64,000 nt of DNA from Streptomyces sp. NRRL S-1022 (GCF_000720135.1 NZ_JOIU01000008.1:372001-436000), one strand, 5' to 3'. Shown: positions 1-10,397, counted from the first letter of the stretch. Notes: generated by a model from the letters alone, not told the origin. Made by a program: numbers and translations.

Positions 1-2147
1 AGGTGAGCCCGCAGCAGACCCGGGCCCGGCGGGCCGTGAGCAGCGCGGTCACCGCCCTGGTCCTGCCGTCCCCGATCGCCCCGCGGCCCGGCACCCGCGT
101 GGGCGGGAGGGCCACCCGCAGCCCGGCCGCCTCCAGCACGCGTACGGCGGCCCGCCCGACGGAGGGAGCCAGGTGCTCGGTGAAGGTGTCCGGCCAGAGG
201 ACGACCAGGTCGCCGCCGTCCTGAGCGGGCGCCTCCCCCACACCGGCGGAGTCCGCGGCAGCGCCCGCCGGGTACGCGGTCGGCCGGCCCCCCGCGCCCC
301 CGCTCGGCCCCCGCCAACTCCGCCTTGTACGTGGCCATGTCGACGCCGACCGGGCAGTCCGAGCGGCAGCCCTTGCAGGACAGGCACAGGTCGAGGGCGT
401 CCCGGACCTCCGTGGACCGCCAGCCGTCGGTGACCACCTCGCCCGCGAGCATCTCGTGCAGCAGCCGGGCCCGGCCGCGCGTGGAGTGCTGCTCGTCGCC
501 GGTGACGCGGAAGGAGGGGCACATGACGGCGGGGCCGGCCGGCGTGGCCGTACGGCACTTGGCGACGCCGACGCAGCGGCGGACGGCCGCGGCGAAGTCG
601 CCGCCGTCCGCCGGGTAGCCGAAGGCCACGTCGACCGGGCGGCCCGGCAGGACGGCGAAGCGGAGGTTCTCGTCCAGCCGCGCCGGGCGGACCAGGATGC
701 CGGGGTTGAGCAGGTCGTCCGGGTCCCAGACGGCCTTGGCCCGCTCGAACAGCGCGACCGTCTCCTCGCCGTACATCCGCGGCAGCAGTTCCGCGCGGGC
801 CTGGCCGTCGCCGTGCTCCCCGGACAGGGAGCCGCCGTGCGCCACGACCAGGTCGGCCAGTTCCTCGGAGAAGCGGCGGAAGCGGCCGACGCCGGCCTCG
901 GTGAGCAGGTCGAAGTCGATGCGGACGTGGATGCAGCCGTCGCCGAAGTGGCCGTAGGGCGCGCCGCGCAGGCCGTGGGCCGACAGCAGGGCGCGGAAGT
1001 CGCGCAGGTAGGCGCCGAGCCGGGCGGGCGGTACCGCGCAGTCCTCCCAGCCGGGCCAGGCCTCCGTGCCGTCCGGCATCCGGGTGGCGGTGCCGGCCGC
1101 GTCCTCGCGGATCCGCCACAGGGCCCGCTGGGCCGCCGGTTCGGTGACGACCAGCGCGGTCACGACGTCGGCGGCGCGCACCATCTCCTCGGCCCGCGCG
1201 CGGGCCCCGGCCGCCGTGTCCCCGCCGGTCTCCACGAACAGCCAGGCGCCCCCGCCGGGCAGCCCGGACCCGGGCGGCACCAGGTCGGCGGCCATGCCCT
1301 CCACCGTGAGGGGCCGCAGCGGCAGCAGGCCGGCGGCGGCCTCGGCGGCCGCGCTCTCGTCGGCGTACGCCAGCACGGCCAGGGCGCGCGCCCGGGGGGC
1401 CTCGACCAGGCGGACCACGGCCTCGGTGAGGATGCCGAGGGTGCCCTCGGAGCCGCAGAAGGAGCGGGCGACGTCGGCGCCCTTCTCGGGCAGCAGCGCG
1501 TCCAGGGCGTACCCGGAGATGCGGCGGGGCAGGTCCGGGAAGCCCGTGCGCAGCCGGGCCAGTTCGCCCTCGGCCAGTTCGCGCAGCCCGGCCGGGGCGC
1601 CCGCCCAGTGCGGGCCGAGCCGCAGCCGCTGCCCGCGCGCGGTGACGACCGACAGCTCGCGGACGCTGTCCGCGGTGGTGCCCCAGGCGACCGAGTGGGA
1701 GCCGCAGGAGTTGTTGGCGATCATGCCGCCGAGCGTGCACCTGCTGTGCGTGGAGGGATCGGGGCCGAAGCGGAGGCCGTGCGGGGCGGCGGCCTCCTGG
1801 AGGCGGTCCAGGACGAGCCCCGGCTGCACGACGGCCGTCCCGCTGCCCGGGTCCAGCTCCAGCAGAGCGGTCATGTGCCGGGTGAAGTCCAGCACCACGC
1901 CGGTCCCGGTCGCCTGGCCGGCGATCGACGTGCCGCCGCCGCGCGCCACCACCGGCACCCCGCGCGCCCGGCACACCTCCAGCACGGCGGCCACGTCGTC
2001 GGCGTCCCGGGGGGCCACGACGCCCAGCGGGACCCGCCGGTAGTTGGAGGCGTCCATGGTGACCAGTGCCCGGGCGGTGGCGTCGAACCCGACCTCGCCC
2101 CGCACGGCCGCGCGCAGCTCCGCTTCGAGTCCCAAGTGATCCGTCAT
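1..2147 (-). pseudogene. FAD-linked oxidase / 4Fe-4S oxidoreductase, frameshifted and cut by the window edge
   Basis: The ATG at 2147 opens a frame with an FAD_binding_4 domain (RGGGTSIAGQATGTGVVLD; GGMIANNSCGSHS), an FAD-oxidase C-terminal domain (SGEHGDGQAR) and a ferredoxin-like CLSCKGCRSDCPVGVD ending with MATYKAEL near 315. Members of this D-lactate/glycolate-oxidase-like family then run for roughly 100 residues before a VVLWPDTFT motif and CCG domains. Here VVLWPDTFTEHLAP lies at about 164-205 in a different reading frame, only about 100 bp after KAEL, and an unexpected stretch of about 30 residues precedes VCCGLT at the edge. The sequence therefore shows a deletion plus a frame change, so the C-terminal half is probably not made in frame. 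Assembly error is the alternative. Substrate unknown. The gene is divergent from serC. Confidence 0.62.
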
Positions 2148-2291
2148 GCGTCCAGGATGCATCCGATCACGGACAGTCACCGAGAGTTGTCCACAACCCC
2201 GCCCCTATCGTCGTACAACCTCACAAGTCCGAGTCCCGGCGATCTCGTCTCATCGAACGGACAGGTCTCCACCTCGCTCTTCGCCACCGGC

Positions 2292-3422
<1,131 letters not shown>

Positions 3423-3440
3423 CCGCTCGCGTACGACGAC

Positions 3441-3475
3441 GAAGGGCGCCCGGTGTTCCTCACCGGGCGCCCTTC
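3441..3475 (+). terminator. strong hairpin after serC
   Basis: Perfect 15-bp inverted repeat (arms 3441-3455 and 3461-3475, loop TTCCT) beginning 19 bp after the serC stop. There is no T-run, as usual in Streptomyces. Its GGGCGCCCGGTG arm is repeated in the hairpin at 3775-3808. Confidence 0.85.
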
Positions 3476-3774
3476 GCGTGCGGTCCGAGGTCTCCGGCCC
3501 GGCCCGGAACCGGCTCCCGCGGCCCCACCCCGGCCCGGACGAGGAAGGCGGACGCGGACTCGCGCCGGTGGACGCGCGTCCTGGACCGTACGTGAACCGG
3601 GCCCCTACGAGGCCCGTTGGCGCCGTTGGGCCGGACGCGCTCGCGCGGCCGGCTGCCGGCTTCCGTTCCCACGCGACGAGGAGTGCCGGCAGGCGTCGCC
3701 CGCGCCGACGGCTCCCCTGCGGGAGACGGCCGACCTCTCACTGGCGCTGGTCACCTGCTCCCCCAACCGTCAGC
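3476..3774. other. non-coding spacer between twin hairpins
   Basis: About 300 bp between two near-identical terminators. Translation in all frames gives only Arg/Pro/Gly-rich strings without domain, start or ribosome binding site. No RNA gene was recognised. Confidence 0.5.
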
Positions 3775-3808
3775 AAGGGCGCCCGGTGAACGAACACCGG
3801 GCGCCCTT
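3775..3808 (-). terminator. strong hairpin after the tripeptidyl aminopeptidase gene
   Basis: Perfect 14-bp stem (3775-3788 and 3795-3808, loop AACGAA), 25 bp beyond the stop of the minus-strand peptidase gene. Almost the same stem as the serC terminator with a different loop, so the two convergent genes end in twin hairpins. Confidence 0.82.
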
Positions 3809-3832
3809 CGGGGTGTGGGAGGTGCGTGTGCG

Positions 3833-5395
3833 TCAGAAGCGGGGTAGCAGTGACGGCTTCGCGCCCCGCCCGGCGGGCGGGGTGCAGGTGACGTCCCGGG
3901 CCGGGAGCTTCCCGGTGCTCAGGTAGGCGTCGACGGCGCGGTCGGCGCAGGCGCGCGGGTCACCGGAGTAGACACCGTGGCCCTCGCCGCCCTTGACGTA
4001 CACCATGCGGGAGCCCTTCAGGGCGCGGTGCATGCCAAGGCCGCTGGCCAGGGGCGTCTGGGAGTCCCACTGGTTCTGGACGGTCATCAGACGGACCTTG
4101 TTGCCGACCTCGGTGACGGGCCCGGCCGGCGTGCCCCAGAAGGCGCAGGGCATGATGTTGGAGGCGAAGTCGCCGTAGAGCGGGTACCTGGCCTTGTCCC
4201 GGACGGCGTCCCGACGGTACTGCTCCGGGTCGTGCGACCAGGCCGCGGTGTCACCGCAGAGCACCGTCCAGAAGGCGGCGGAGCCGTTGTCCGCCGGAAT
4301 CCGCGCGGCCGCGGACCCCGTCGGCGCGGAGGTCCAGCGGGGTGCCTGCCGGACGCCGGGCGGCAGGAGGGAGTGGCGGGAGGAACCGTGGCCGGCCGCG
4401 GCCTTCTTGAGTTCGGTCACCGCCTCGGCCGCGTACTTGGGGGAGAAGAACACGGGGCGCAGGCCGGCGCGGATGTCGTCACCGGTGAACTTCTGGCCGC
4501 CGTCGTCGATGGGGGTGCGGTCGGCCCGGGCGACCAGGTCCCAGAACGTCTTGCGCACCTGGGCCGGGGTGCTGCCGAGCTTGTAGGTGCGGTGGCGCTG
4601 CGCGGTCCACTTCGTCCAGCGGGTGAACGCCGGCTCGGTGCCCGACGCCCAGACCTGGATCATGCCGCGCCAGATCCGGGCCGGGTCGACGGAGCTGTCC
4701 AGCACGAAGCGGTCGGTGCGCTGCGGGAACATCTGCGCGTAGACGGCGCCGAGATAGGTGCCGTAGGAGTAGCCCAGGTAGGAGAGCTTCTTCTCGCCCA
4801 GGACCGCGCGGATGACGTCCATGTCACGGGCGGTGTTGCGGGTGGTGATGTACCGGAGCGTGTCGCCGTTCCTGGTACGGCACTTGTCGGCGACGGTCCG
4901 GGCCCACTTGACGTCCCGGCTGAACGTCTCGGCCTTGTAGGGGTGCTGGAAGTTCTGCTCCGCCTCGGTGAGGCCGCAGGTGACCGGGGTGCTGCGGCCG
5001 ACGCCGCGCGGGTCGAAGCCGATGAGGTCGTACCGCTCGCGGACCTTCTTGGGCAGCACGTCCTTCATCTCGGCGGGCATGTCCAGGCCCTCGCCCCCCG
5101 GGCCGCCGGGGTTGAAGAGGAGCGCGCCGTGCCGCTTGCCGGGGACGCTGGTCTTCAGCCGGGAGACGGCCAGCTTGATCGTCTTGCCGCCGGGGCGGCC
5201 GTAGTCGAGCGGGACCTTGATCGTGGCGCACTGGAACGCGGCGGGCTGCGACGCGTCGCATCTGTGCCACGCGGGCTTCTGGGCGGTGAACCTCCCCAGC
5301 GGTTCGGCCGCGGATGCCTGCGCCGGGGCGAGGGCGGGGACGAGGGTCGCCGTGACCCCCGCGGCGAGCAAGGGCGCCAAGCGTCCTATCCGCAC
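3833..5395 (-). CDS. secreted tripeptidyl aminopeptidase, alpha/beta hydrolase
   Basis: Releases N-terminal tripeptides from extracellular peptides; family of Streptomyces Tap/SlpD/SlpE. The 520-residue precursor starts with a Sec signal peptide (MRIGRLAPLLAAGVTATLVP, probable cleavage after ASA near residue 29). The alpha/beta-hydrolase core shows the oxyanion-region NPGGPGGEG near 95, nucleophile Ser210 in GYSYG, Asp about 444 in NQWDSQTP and His about 473 in GEGHGVYS, and ends in a TAP-like C-terminal domain. All triad residues are visible, so it should be active. The exact peptide specificity is inferred from the family. Confidence 0.92.
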   Translation of the reverse strand: MRIGRLAPLLAAGVTATLVPALAPAQASAAEPLGRFTAQKPAWHRCDASQPAAFQCATIKVPLDYGRPGGKTIKLAVSRLKTSVPGKRHGALLFNPGGPGGEGLDMPAEMKDVLPKKVRERYDLIGFDPRGVGRSTPVTCGLTEAEQNFQHPYKAETFSRDVKWARTVADKCRTRNGDTLRYITTRNTARDMDVIRAVLGEKKLSYLGYSYGTYLGAVYAQMFPQRTDRFVLDSSVDPARIWRGMIQVWASGTEPAFTRWTKWTAQRHRTYKLGSTPAQVRKTFWDLVARADRTPIDDGGQKFTGDDIRAGLRPVFFSPKYAAEAVTELKKAAAGHGSSRHSLLPPGVRQAPRWTSAPTGSAAARIPADNGSAAFWTVLCGDTAAWSHDPEQYRRDAVRDKARYPLYGDFASNIMPCAFWGTPAGPVTEVGNKVRLMTVQNQWDSQTPLASGLGMHRALKGSRMVYVKGGEGHGVYSGDPRACADRAVDAYLSTGKLPARDVTCTPPAGRGAKPSLLPRF

Positions 5396-5436
5396 GATGG
5401 ACGTTCCTTTCCGTCAACTTGAGGGACGGAAAGAGG

Positions 5437-5508
5437 GTTTCGTGTCCACCGGGGTGTACGGATCCATCTGGGGGCCGGTCTTGCTCCACCTCCCGGTGGA
5501 CACGGAAA
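5437..5508. repeat. long inverted repeat in peptidase upstream region
   Basis: TTTC(C)GTGTCCACCGGG arms at about 5438-5453 and 5492-5508 are inverted copies differing by one base, separated by about 38 bp. It lies between the end of the beta-propeller gene and the start of the peptidase gene, both on the minus strand, so it may terminate the former or act as an operator/cruciform for the latter. Confidence 0.55.
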
Positions 5509-5562
5509 GGGACTTGGGGAGGAGAACCCGAACGGGCTGTTTTCCCTCCGCCCCCCCCCGGT

Positions 5563-6540
5563 TCAGCGGCGCCGCAGCCGGCGCAGACCGAACAGGACCG
5601 CCGCGCCGGCCACGACGATCACGGCGCCGACCTTCAGCCCGGAACCGCCCTTGTCCGCCGCGGACCCTGAACCACCGTCCCCGGAAGGTGACTTCGCGGC
5701 GGGCCGGTCAGGGGCGTCCACGGCCTGTACGGCACTGTTCGCGCCCTCGCTGCCGTACATCAGTTTGCTGCCGTCGGCGGAGTACGACACGGACTCGCCC
5801 TGCCCCTGCAACGGGACGTCCAGCCGCCCCTTGCGCTGGATCCGGCCGCCGTTCCAGTCGTAGGAGATGCCGCCGAAGTAGCCGCGGACGGCGAGGTGCC
5901 GGCCGTCCGGGGAGAAGGCGGCGTCGGTGGCCCACAGGTCGACGGCGGCGACGGGCTTGAACACGTTCGCGCCCGAGGTGGAGAGGGTGGCCGGGCCCTC
6001 GTACAGGTGCCCGCCGTCCTCCTTCTTGTCGATGATGTAGACGCGGCCGGTCCGGGGGTGGACGAGCAGCGACTCGGCGTCACGCGGCCCGTCGGAGTAC
6101 TTCACGACGTACTGCGTGGCCGTGACGGTCTGGTCGGTCAGCTTCTTCGGCTCGGGCAGCCGGTAGATCCACACGTACGGCCACCTGCCGCCGAAGTTGT
6201 CGCCGATGTCGCCGACGTAGATCTCGTCGTGCGGCCCGATGGAGATGGCCTCGACGTCCCGCGGGGAGCCGATGCCGCGCAGGGTGATCCGGGCGACGGT
6301 CTTCCCGGTGGCGCTGTCCACGGCGTAGAGGTACGGCCCGTCGTCGCTGTCGTTGTGCGTCCAGTAGACGCCGGGGTGCTGCCGGGAGGCGGCGAGCCCG
6401 CTGGACTCGGTGATCCGCGGGTCCTTGAGGGTGAACCCCTGGTCCCCCGCCCCCTCGGCGGATCCGTCGGCGGCGGTGGCGGGCAGCGCGCAGGCGCCGG
6501 TGAGCAGCACCCCGGCGAGAACGGCGAACGGTCGACGCAT
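5563..6540 (-). CDS. secreted, C-terminally membrane-anchored beta-propeller protein
   Basis: 325 residues with an N-terminal signal peptide (MRRPFAVLAGVLLTGACALP, cleavage near ATA), then a repeat-rich beta-propeller-like body (SSGLAASRQHPGVYWTHND, AISIGPHDEIYVGDIGDN, DAAFSPDGRHLAVRGY), a Gly/Ser linker and a C-terminal hydrophobic segment LKVGAVIVVAGAAVLFGL followed by RRLRRR. No LPXTG/LAXTG sorting motif is visible, so it looks like a tail-anchored cell-surface protein. Substrate and function unknown. The ATG at 6540 is preferred over more upstream starts because it places the signal peptide at the N-terminus. Transcribed toward the peptidase gene. Confidence 0.8.
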   Translation of the reverse strand: MRRPFAVLAGVLLTGACALPATAADGSAEGAGDQGFTLKDPRITESSGLAASRQHPGVYWTHNDSDDGPYLYAVDSATGKTVARITLRGIGSPRDVEAISIGPHDEIYVGDIGDNFGGRWPYVWIYRLPEPKKLTDQTVTATQYVVKYSDGPRDAESLLVHPRTGRVYIIDKKEDGGHLYEGPATLSTSGANVFKPVAAVDLWATDAAFSPDGRHLAVRGYFGGISYDWNGGRIQRKGRLDVPLQGQGESVSYSADGSKLMYGSEGANSAVQAVDAPDRPAAKSPSGDGGSGSAADKGGSGLKVGAVIVVAGAAVLFGLRRLRRR

Positions 6541-6662
6541 GCCCCAAGCCTGCCACTCCCGGCGGGGGTTCAGGCGGCGGGCCGGCCGGGGCCGGGTGGA
6601 CGTGGTCCGCCTCACAACCACCACGGATCCCATGCGTCACCGGCATCGTCCATGATGAGCGA

Positions 6663-7337
6663 ATGCTTAGGTTCATGCCCGTGGGCGACTCCATGACGAT
6701 CGGGAGCGCGAGCGACCACACATGGCGTTACCGGCTGTGGCAGCACCTGTGCGGGGCGTACGGCGGCCCGTTCACCTTCGTCGGCCCGCGCGAGACGCTG
6801 TACGACCAGCAGGCCGGCGCCCCGACGTCCCTCGCCTACGCCGACCCCGGCTTCCCGCGCGCCCACCTCGCGGGCTGGGGCGAGGGCTGGCTGCACATGG
6901 CCCCGCTGATCGGCGAGGCGGTGCGCACCCACCGCCCCGACGTCCTGCTGGTCTCCCTCGGCCTGATCGACCTGGGCTTCTACACGAACGCCGAGCAGAC
7001 GGCGGAGAACGTACGGGCGTTCGTCGCGGGCGCGCGCGAGGCGGACCCGCGCATCCGGATGGTGCTGCTGCCCGTCATCCCGAACATCCGGGCGGCGGCG
7101 GACCCGCTCTTCGCCGAGCAGGTGGACCGGTTCAACGTGCTGCTCGCCAAGACGGTGGCCGACCTGGACGAGCCCCGCTCGACACTCCTGCTCGCCTCGC
7201 CGCCGGAGGGGTACGACATCCACACCGACACCTACGACGGCACGCACCCCAACGGCCGCGGTGAGCAGCGGATCGCGGAGGCGTTCGCGGGGGCGATGCG
7301 GGAGGCGTGGGGGGTCGGCGGGGCGTACGTGGCCTGA
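6663..7337 (+). CDS. SGNH/GDSL-family hydrolase
   Basis: 224-residue cytoplasmic esterase-like protein with no signal peptide. Block I GDSMTIGS places the nucleophile Ser about residue 10; block V YDGTHPNGRGEQ supplies the Asp and His. Block III is SLGLIDLGF, so the usual GxND Asn is replaced by Ile, an oddity for an SGNH enzyme because that Asn normally helps form the oxyanion hole. CATGAT six bases before the ATG may be a weak leaderless -10. Substrate unknown. Confidence 0.82.
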   Translation: MLRFMPVGDSMTIGSASDHTWRYRLWQHLCGAYGGPFTFVGPRETLYDQQAGAPTSLAYADPGFPRAHLAGWGEGWLHMAPLIGEAVRTHRPDVLLVSLGLIDLGFYTNAEQTAENVRAFVAGAREADPRIRMVLLPVIPNIRAAADPLFAEQVDRFNVLLAKTVADLDEPRSTLLLASPPEGYDIHTDTYDGTHPNGRGEQRIAEAFAGAMREAWGVGGAYVA

Positions 7338-7434
7338 TCGGTTCGACCGGATTCCGGCGCGTCCCGGCCGGGGTACGTATCGTTGTACCGCGCGGCCGCA
7401 CTCTTCCGGGGAGCGGCCGGGGAGGAGCGCCACG

Positions 7435-8031
7435 ATGACCGTCCTGGAAGACAGGATCGAGATCAAGATGGCCGATGCCAACACCAGGCGCTTGGACGAG
7501 TGGTTCGAGCGGCTTGAGCGGATGCCCGTCCCCGACGGATACAAGGTCGAGGTCGTGGGGGGCGATGTCTTCATGACGCCGCAGCGGGATGTCCGCTGGC
7601 AAACCATCCGCGAGATCCTGTGGGCGCTCGAAGATCGCTTCGGGAGGCGCTCGGCGCGCGTGTTCTCGGACGTCCGCATCGACTTCCCCGGCAACGGGAA
7701 CGGCTTCTGCCCCGACGTGGCCAAGCTCCGCGAAGGTGCGGCGAAGGACGACGACGGACGCTGGCGTCACGAAGACGTGGAGTTCGTCGCCGAGGTGGTC
7801 TCGAAGGGGACGGCCCACAACGACTACGGGCCCAAGAAGACCGCCTACGCTCGCGCAGGAGTCCCCGTGTACCTCATCGCCGACCCGTACCAGGGCAGGT
7901 GCCATGTGTACACGGAGCCCAAGAAGGGCGAGTACACCTGCGAGCTGCGCGTCGATTACGGCACCGACGTCGACCTCACCACAACCCCGCTCCGACTCGC
8001 CCTCAGAACCACCGAGTTCCCCCGCGACTGA
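7435..8031 (+). CDS. Uma2-family putative endonuclease (DUF820)
   Basis: 198 residues with the restriction-endonuclease-like Uma2 fold signature: FCPDVAKLREG, then VEFVAEVVSKGTAHNDYGPK with a Glu and a later Lys (KKTAYARAGVPVYLIADP). Such proteins are abundant in Streptomyces and cyanobacteria. They are predicted nucleases and their biological role is unproven. The ATG at 7435 has a GGGGAGGAGCG ribosome binding site. Single gene with a moderate upstream gap. Confidence 0.88.
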   Translation: MTVLEDRIEIKMADANTRRLDEWFERLERMPVPDGYKVEVVGGDVFMTPQRDVRWQTIREILWALEDRFGRRSARVFSDVRIDFPGNGNGFCPDVAKLREGAAKDDDGRWRHEDVEFVAEVVSKGTAHNDYGPKKTAYARAGVPVYLIADPYQGRCHVYTEPKKGEYTCELRVDYGTDVDLTTTPLRLALRTTEFPRD

Positions 8032-8099
8032 CCGCCACGGCCCCGCATCGGCCGAAAGCCCTTGCATAGAGCGCACTCCAAGCCGTTGGCTGGTGGACC

Positions 8100-9095
8100 A
8101 TGGAGTACACGCAGCTCGGACGCACGGGACTCAAGGTCAGCCGACTCGTCCTCGGGACGATGAACTTCGGTCCGCAGACCGACGAAGCCGACAGCCACGC
8201 CATCATGGACGCGGCGCTGGACGCGGGCATCAACTTCTTCGACACCGCCAACGTGTACGGCTGGGGCGAGAACAAGGGCCGGACCGAGTCGATCATCGGC
8301 AACTGGTTCGCCCAGGGCGGCGGACGGCGCGAGAAGACCGTCATCGCCACCAAGGTGTACGGCAACATGGACACGGACGGCGCGACCGTCTGGCCCAACC
8401 ACGACAAGCTCTCCGCGCTGAACATCCGGCGCGCGGTGGACGCCAGCCTGAAGCGGCTGCAGACCGACTACATCGACCTCTACCAGTTCCACCACATCGA
8501 CCGGAACACCCCGTTCGAGGAGATCTGGCAGGCGATCGACGTCCTCGTCCAGCAGGGCAAGATCCTCTACGTCGGCTCCAGCAACTTCCCCGGCTACAAG
8601 ATCGCCCAGGCCAACGAGACCGCCGCCCGGCGCGGCGGCACCATCGGCCTGGTCAGCGAGCAGTGCCTGTACAACCTCGCCGAGCGCCGCGCCGAGATGG
8701 AGGTCATCCCGGCCGCGCAGGACTACGGCCTCGGTGTCATCCCGTGGTCGCCGCTGCACGGCGGGCTGCTGGGCGGGGTCATCAAGAAGGAGGTCCAGGG
8801 CGGCCGCCGCGCCTCCGGCCGGGCCGCCGAGACGCTGGGCGACCCCTCGGCCCGCGCGCAGATCCAGGCCTACGAGGACCTGCTCGACAAGCACGGCCTG
8901 GAGCCCGGCGAGGTCGCCCTGGCCTGGCTGCTCACCCGCCCCGGCGTGACCGGCCCGATCGTCGGTCCGCGCACCGCCGGACAGCTGGAGTCGGCGCTCA
9001 GGGCGGTGGAGCTGGAGCTGGGCGAGGACCTGCTGAAGAGCCTGGACGAGATCTTCCCGGGCCCGGGCCCGTCCCCGGAGGCCTTCGCCTGGTGA
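8100..9095 (+). CDS. aldo/keto reductase
   Basis: 331-residue NADPH-dependent carbonyl reductase of the AKR superfamily. Visible signature: NFFDTANVYGWGENKGRTE (catalytic Asp and Tyr), ATKVYGN (Lys), FHHIDRNTP (His) and the cofactor-end GPIVGPRTAGQLESAL. Full length and intact. Physiological substrate not deducible. Transcribed alone. Confidence 0.93.
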   Translation: MEYTQLGRTGLKVSRLVLGTMNFGPQTDEADSHAIMDAALDAGINFFDTANVYGWGENKGRTESIIGNWFAQGGGRREKTVIATKVYGNMDTDGATVWPNHDKLSALNIRRAVDASLKRLQTDYIDLYQFHHIDRNTPFEEIWQAIDVLVQQGKILYVGSSNFPGYKIAQANETAARRGGTIGLVSEQCLYNLAERRAEMEVIPAAQDYGLGVIPWSPLHGGLLGGVIKKEVQGGRRASGRAAETLGDPSARAQIQAYEDLLDKHGLEPGEVALAWLLTRPGVTGPIVGPRTAGQLESALRAVELELGEDLLKSLDEIFPGPGPSPEAFAW

Positions 9096-9161
9096 CGCCG
9101 GAAGGGGCGGCGGGGCTGCATGCGGCATGCGGCTCCGCCGCGTCGGCGGCCGGACGTACCG

Positions 9162-9248
9162 CTACCTGACGGCCGACGCCAAGGCCACCACCACGAACAA
9201 CAACACAAGCGCACCGGCCATGATCCGGTTCCGGGTTTTCGGGTCCAC
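9162..9248 (-). CDS. 28-residue single-TM micropeptide
   Basis: GTG at 9248 encodes a 28-residue peptide: a charged start VDPKTRNR followed by one hydrophobic helix IMAGALVLLFVVVALASAV and a final Arg. A TAGTCT -10 element ends seven bases before the GTG, the leaderless arrangement, and its TAG overlaps the stop codon of the upstream phosphodiesterase gene. No ribosome binding site. I have an uncertain memory of similar small Streptomyces membrane peptides. Too short to be secure without comparison across species. Confidence 0.45.
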   Translation of the reverse strand: MDPKTRNRIMAGALVLLFVVVALASAVR

Positions 9249-9258
9249 GTATGCGAGA

Positions 9259-9831
9259 CTAACCGGCCCCGCCCAGAGCCCAGCGCTCGACCACCTCGTA
9301 CCGGGGCTGTTCCCCCGGTACCCCGGACGTCGGCAGCCGGCTGCGCACGAGCGCCACGTCGGCCACGGTCCAGCTCCGCCCGGCGAACTCGGCGAGCAGC
9401 CGCACATACGGCCGTACGTCGACCGTGTCCCGGCTGCGGGCCAGCGTCAGGTGGGCCTTGTACCGCCGGTGCTCCCCCATCTCCACGCCCGCCTTGCGCG
9501 CCGCCGCCTCCGCCCGGTCGGCCAGCAGCCGCAGCTCCTCCACGTCGCCCCGGGCGCCCGTCCACAGCGCGCGGCCCCGGCCGAACTGGCCGCCGCCGGC
9601 GACGGCGAGCGAGAAGGGCGCCGAACGGCGGGCCGCGCGGGCCAGCCGGTCCGAGAGGGCGGGGACGACGTCGTCGGGGACCTCGCCGTAGAAGGCGAGG
9701 GTGAAGTGCCAGCCGGGGCGCTCGGTCCAGCGCAGCCGGCCGGCGTCCGGGAGCTCCCGCAACCGGGCCACCTCGGCGGCGAGCTCGTCGGCGATGTCCT
9801 GCGGGGGCAGTACGGCGGCGAAGAGTCTCAT
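9259..9831 (-). CDS. thpR: RNA 2',3'-cyclic phosphodiesterase (2H family)
   Basis: Hydrolyses RNA 2',3'-cyclic phosphate ends (former 2'-5' RNA ligase family). The 190-residue protein has the two HxTx motifs that define 2H phosphoesterases, HFTLAF near residue 42 and HLTLAR near 132. The ATG at 9831 starts the conserved MRLFAAVLPP and is preferred to an ATG ten codons upstream. Divergent from the GNAT gene with 39 bp between starts. Confidence 0.9.
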   Translation of the reverse strand: MRLFAAVLPPQDIADELAAEVARLRELPDAGRLRWTERPGWHFTLAFYGEVPDDVVPALSDRLARAARRSAPFSLAVAGGGQFGRGRALWTGARGDVEELRLLADRAEAAARKAGVEMGEHRRYKAHLTLARSRDTVDVRPYVRLLAEFAGRSWTVADVALVRSRLPTSGVPGEQPRYEVVERWALGGAG

Positions 9832-9870
9832 GGCCTCACGATCGCAGACCCCGGGCGACATGATGGGGTC

Positions 9871-10395
9871 ATGACGATCACCATTCGAGAAGGCGGCCCG
9901 GACGACCTCCCCGCGATACTCGGCATGCTCGACAGCAGTGTGGAGTGGCTGGTCTCACAGGGGCGGACCGTGCAGTGGGGCACCGAACCGCTGTCGCGGC
10001 ACGAGGGGACGGTACGGGCGGTGGCGAAGGCCATGGGCGAGGGCACCACGTACATCGCCGAGGTGGACGGCGTCCCGGCCGCCACGCTGACCCTCACCGA
10101 CGCGCCCGGCTCCTACCTGTCCCACCTGCCGCCGCCCGGCGAGCCCGAGCGGTACGTCCACTGGCTCGCCTCCGACCGCCGCTTCAAGGGCCTGGGCGCG
10201 GGCAGCGCCCTGCTCGCGCACGCCGCCGAGGTGACCCGGCGGGCCGGCGTGGGACTGCTGCGCGTGGATTGCTACGCGGGCGGTGACCGCAGGCTCGTCG
10301 CCTACTACGAGGCCAACGGCTTCACCCCGACCCACACCTACACCCACGGCCCGGACGACTGGCCGGGCCAGGTACTGGCCCGAAGGCTCGACTAG
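9871..10395 (+). CDS. GNAT-family N-acetyltransferase
   Basis: 174 residues beginning TITIREGGPDDLPAILGML, with the acetyl-CoA pyrophosphate-binding loop in RRFKGLGAGSALLAHAAE and the family's YYEANGF near the end. Cytoplasmic; acceptor unknown. Divergent from thpR; its stop lies directly before the tandem repeat tract. Confidence 0.9.
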   Translation: MTITIREGGPDDLPAILGMLDSSVEWLVSQGRTVQWGTEPLSRHEGTVRAVAKAMGEGTTYIAEVDGVPAATLTLTDAPGSYLSHLPPPGEPERYVHWLASDRRFKGLGAGSALLAHAAEVTRRAGVGLLRVDCYAGGDRRLVAYYEANGFTPTHTYTHGPDDWPGQVLARRLD

Positions 10396-10397
10396 CC

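Noticed and set aside
3476..3774. Small RNA or tRNA gene between the twin hairpins
   Set aside because: No cloverleaf, promoter or conserved structure was found beyond the terminators.
7435..8031. Restriction-modification or mobile element remnant
   Set aside because: Uma2-like proteins are scattered core genes in Streptomyces; no methylase, integrase or repeats nearby.
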